From assembly GCA_003161515.1 (NCBI GenBank), contig PMOH01000088.1, positions 1 to 13,905 of the forward strand: DNA of 13,905 bases. Reading direction: 5' to 3'. Source of the stretch: Deltaproteobacteria bacterium. GTDB lineage: Bacteria; Desulfobacterota; Binatia; Binatales; Binataceae. The notes beneath the pieces were generated by a model. That model worked only from the letters and a program-made list of their open reading frames with translations, was not told the DNA's origin and did no database searches. Below, piece after piece: positions 12,363 through 13,905 of the stretch (position 1 is the stretch's first letter; every line of letters begins with the position of its first letter). The position numbers and the translations under genes are program-made.

Positions 12363-12821
12363 ATGGCTGATAAAAGCGCGGTCGGGAAAACCGGCAAACC
12401 ATTCAAGATGCATGTCGATTGGAGCAAGGTGCGCGAGTTCGCCCGCGCGATCAAAGACCCGAATCCGCTCTACTTCGATCAGGAACTGGCGAAAAAAGAA
12501 GTCGGCGGAGTGCCGGTGCCGGTCACGTTTCTGCAGACCAGCGCGTTCTGGACCGACGAGACTTCGAGTCCCGGCTTCGGCGGCTTCGACTTGCGCCGTA
12601 TCCTGCACGGCGAGCAGGACTTCGAATTCTTCAAGCCGATCTTCGTCGGTGACACTCTGACCGGCGTTACCAAAGTCGCCGACGTGCTCGAAAAAGAAGG
12701 CGGCCGCGGCGGCAAGATGACCTTGCTGATCACGGAAACCGAGTACACCAATCAGAAGGGCGAGAAAGTCGCGATCGCGCGCTCGACCCTGATCGAAACC
12801 GGACAAGCAGTCAAAGCCTGA
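12363..12821 (+). CDS. MaoC-like N-terminal hydratase subunit (HadA/HadC-type)
   Basis: 152 residues from ATG 12363 with GAAAGAGG at 12346-12353 (9-nt spacing). Hot-dog fold of the FAS1-type dehydratase half: VDWSKVREFARAIKDPNPLY (18-37), then FDQ, then PVPVTFLQTSAFW (51-63), ILHGEQDFEFFKPIFVGDTL (80-99) and a long beta hairpin (LLITETEYTNQKGEKVAIAR). This half normally lacks the catalytic Asp/His dyad and pairs with a MaoC partner, here the gene 16 nt downstream, to form a (3R)-hydroxyacyl dehydratase or enoyl hydratase, as in mycobacterial HadAB/HadBC and some sterol or fatty-acid degradation enzymes. Substrate unknown. Cytoplasmic. Confidence 0.85.
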   Translation: MADKSAVGKTGKPFKMHVDWSKVREFARAIKDPNPLYFDQELAKKEVGGVPVPVTFLQTSAFWTDETSSPGFGGFDLRRILHGEQDFEFFKPIFVGDTLTGVTKVADVLEKEGGRGGKMTLLITETEYTNQKGEKVAIARSTLIETGQAVKA

Positions 12822-12837
12822 CCCCAGTCGGTGAAAA

Positions 12838-13260
12838 ATGATGGCAAAATTAAAATTCGATTCAGTAAAAGTCGGCGACGAAATACCAAAAATCGAAATC
12901 AAAGGAGTCACCCGTCCTGATTTCGTCCGCTACGCCGGCGCATCCGGCGACTTTGTCCCACTGCATTACGATCAGACTTTCGTCGAGGCGGCCGGAATCC
13001 CGACCGTGTTCGCGCAGGGGATGTTCACCGCGGGCCTGCTCTCGAAAGCCGTCACCGACTACGTCGGGATCGGCAACGTCCGCCGCTTCCAGGTCCGCTT
13101 CGCGACCCGCGTATGGCCGGGCGACGTCGTCACCTGCACCGGAAAGATCACCAACAAGATCGAGAAGAACGGCGAGAAGCAGATCGAAGGCGACCTGGTA
13201 GTCCTGAATCAAAAAGGCGAGCCCGCAATCAAAGGCACCTTCCGCGCCGCCTGCGCGTAA
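12838..13260 (+). CDS. MaoC-family (R)-hydratase catalytic subunit (HadB-type)
   Basis: 140 residues from ATG 12838 (a second ATG follows at once); only a weak GGTGA-like site upstream, so translation is probably coupled to the gene before (16-nt gap). It carries the hydratase-2 signature YAGASGDFVPLHYDQTFVEA (32-51): catalytic Asp38 and His43 are present, but the usual Asn-Pro is Val-Pro. AQGMFTAGL (59-67) and FQVRFATRVWPGDVVTCTG (84-102) are typical of the fold. It hydrates trans-2-enoyl to (R)-3-hydroxyacyl thioesters or runs the reverse dehydration. Together with the partner subunit and the SDR it makes a plausible reductase/hydratase module. A palindromic terminator-like repeat follows within 30 nt. 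Confidence 0.88.
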   Translation: MMAKLKFDSVKVGDEIPKIEIKGVTRPDFVRYAGASGDFVPLHYDQTFVEAAGIPTVFAQGMFTAGLLSKAVTDYVGIGNVRRFQVRFATRVWPGDVVTCTGKITNKIEKNGEKQIEGDLVVLNQKGEPAIKGTFRAACA

Positions 13261-13265
13261 GGAAA

Positions 13266-13312
13266 GGGTAAATCACTTCATTAAATGCGGAACCCACCAT
13301 GGGTTCCGCACC
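13266..13312. repeat. 47-bp repeat, copy 2 (inverted relative to 11393-11439)
   Basis: Reverse complement matches copy 1 at 41 of 47 positions. Its GCGGAACCCA (13287-13296) / TGGGTTCCGC (13300-13309) stem is perfect with a 3-nt loop. It starts 5 nt after the stop of the MaoC gene. Confidence 0.85.
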
Positions 13313-13317
13313 TTTTT
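13287..13317 (+). terminator. Likely intrinsic terminator of the SDR-MaoC-MaoC operon
   Basis: The 10-bp GCGGAACCCA/TGGGTTCCGC stem is followed by ACC and five Ts (13313-13317), 26 nt after the last stop codon. It is the palindrome of the repeat copy reused as a terminator; the copy at 11396-11418 lacks a T-run on this strand. Confidence 0.65.
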
Positions 13318-13742
13318 CTTGCGTCATCCCGAGCGAAGCCGAGGGACCCCGGATCTTTCTCGACGCCGGCCGACGCACCCCCAACCACGGATCACCCCCA
13401 TGATGTGACACAAGGGCTTCATTCCGTCCTTGTGTCATTCAGAGCGAAGCGAAGAATCCCGGCTCCTTCCTTACCTCGCCCCAGTTAGGATGTTGCGTTC
13501 CGCGCAACCGATTATTCGCCTCTTCCGCTTGGTTGCGGGAGAGGTCGCGCCATTGGCGCGGGTGAGGGGGAGCTTTACGGGAGAGGCGGCCGGCCGCATC
13601 GCGGCCGGCAGGTGAGGGTGCTGCGATTCAAGCTGTACCTGTGCAACAACCGCGGCCTCTTTTGAAAAGCCAGACTTCCTACTAAGATATCTCCTTCGTC
13701 AGAATTAACTTCCTGTCAGAGCCGATCGGTGGGGGCCTCGCG
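13313..13742. other. Repeat-packed intergenic region without a gene
   Basis: No supportable CDS in about 430 nt. It holds two related GTCAT...GAGCGAAGC...CCCGG motifs (13323-13352 and 13434-13462), a perfect 10-bp inverted repeat TGACACAAGG / CCTTGTGTCA (13406-13415 with 13428-13437), and a composite hairpin block at 13520-13609. A weak promoter-like pair (TTGAAA 13662-13667, TAAGAT 13683-13688, 15-nt spacer) precedes the permease gene; I give it little weight. Confidence 0.55.
13520..13616. repeat. Composite REP-like block of three hairpins
   Basis: CTCTTCCGC (13520-13528) pairs with GCGGGAGAG (13535-13543, one G-T pair); CGCGCC (13546-13551) with GGCGCG (13555-13560), followed by GGTGAGGGGGA; and GCCGGCCGC (13589-13597) with GCGGCCGGC (13601-13609), followed by AGGTGAGGG. 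The stem-plus-GTGAGGG pattern occurs twice in tandem and resembles the repeats at 5987 and 9223. Confidence 0.65.
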
Positions 13743-13905
13743 ATGGTGCCGATTCGCTACAATTTCCGCAGCGTCATCGAGCGTCGCGCCACGTCGCTGA
13801 TGACGATTCTCGGCGTCGCCCTCGTCTCGATGATCTTCATCATCGTTTTCGGATTTTCCGCGGGATTGAAGCAATCGCTCGTCAATGCCGGCGAGGATCG
13901 CAACG
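13743..13905 (+). CDS. ABC-transporter permease, MacB/FtsX-type (5' part only)
   Basis: 54 complete codons from ATG 13743, running off the window; GTGGGGG at 13729-13735 lies 7 nt upstream. The protein begins MVPIRYNFRSVIERRATSLM, then a transmembrane helix (TILGVALVSMIFIIVFGFSAGL) and KQSLVNAGEDRN. A cytoplasmic amphipathic 'RYNxRSxxxRxxTSLxTxLG' stretch leading into the first helix and a following periplasmic part is characteristic of MacB/LolC/FtsX-family permeases, whose large periplasmic domain should follow outside the window. Partner ATPase and adaptor genes would be expected downstream. Substrate unknown (peptides, lipoproteins or lipids in known members). Confidence 0.78.
   Translation, partial: MVPIRYNFRSVIERRATSLMTILGVALVSMIFIIVFGFSAGLKQSLVNAGEDRN

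Noticed and set aside
11451..12911. 486-codon open frame on the minus strand opposite the SDR and first MaoC genes
   Set aside because: It is antisense to two well-recognised enzymes; GC-rich codon use keeps the opposite frame open. No motif, signal peptide or ribosome binding site supports it.

Overview
This is a GC-rich bacterial chromosome segment with no phage, plasmid, CRISPR or rRNA/tRNA genes that I can see. The gene mix is two short-chain dehydrogenases, a MaoC hydratase pair, a periplasmic carbonic anhydrase, lipoproteins and a MacB/FtsX-type permease. Together with many dispersed palindromic repeats, this suggests an uncultured soil- or sediment-type lineage (Acidobacteriota, Binatota or former 'Deltaproteobacteria' style). 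That placement is inference; no marker gene is present to fix it.

Layout. (1) 1-758: end of an unrecognised gene, a hairpin, and a small unknown protein with an excellent ribosome binding site. (2) 759-2671: a leader with a possible tandem operator, then a run of small same-strand genes with strong Shine-Dalgarno sites and locally lower GC: a short exported peptide, a 26-residue membrane microprotein, a BON-domain periplasmic protein, a glycine-zipper YflT-like stress protein and a small basic DUF6582-like protein. It reads as a stress-response (osmotic/envelope) set. (3) 2672-4158: an NRAMP-family transporter whose two metal-binding motifs are altered, abutting a convergent alpha/beta hydrolase (4159-5028). 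(4) 5134-8155: an NAD-type SDR, a secreted PKD-domain protein, and a minus-strand pair in which an exported beta-carbonic anhydrase is translationally linked to a secreted protein of unknown function. (5) 8243-9209: two tandem lipoproteins, one an alanine-rich coiled coil and one coiled coil plus TPR, whose first 66 coding bases are near-identical although the mature parts are unrelated. (6) 9392-10408: 6-phosphofructokinase. (7) 10413-11291: two copies of a 77-bp palindromic element in direct orientation bracketing a small HTH-like protein with a highly structured 5' leader. (8) 11393-13312: an SDR plus HadA/HadB-like hydratase operon (acyl-CoA or acyl-ACP metabolism) bracketed by inverted copies of a second, about 47-bp, palindromic element. 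(9) 13313-13742: a repeat-packed gap; 13743 to the end: start of an ABC-transporter permease.

The most unusual points are the repeat-bracketed HTH gene with its folded leader, the lipoprotein pair with a shared 5' end, the low-GC small-protein stress cluster, and the NRAMP homologue that lacks the usual Asn and Met metal ligands. Nothing here can be called a proven new system from sequence alone.
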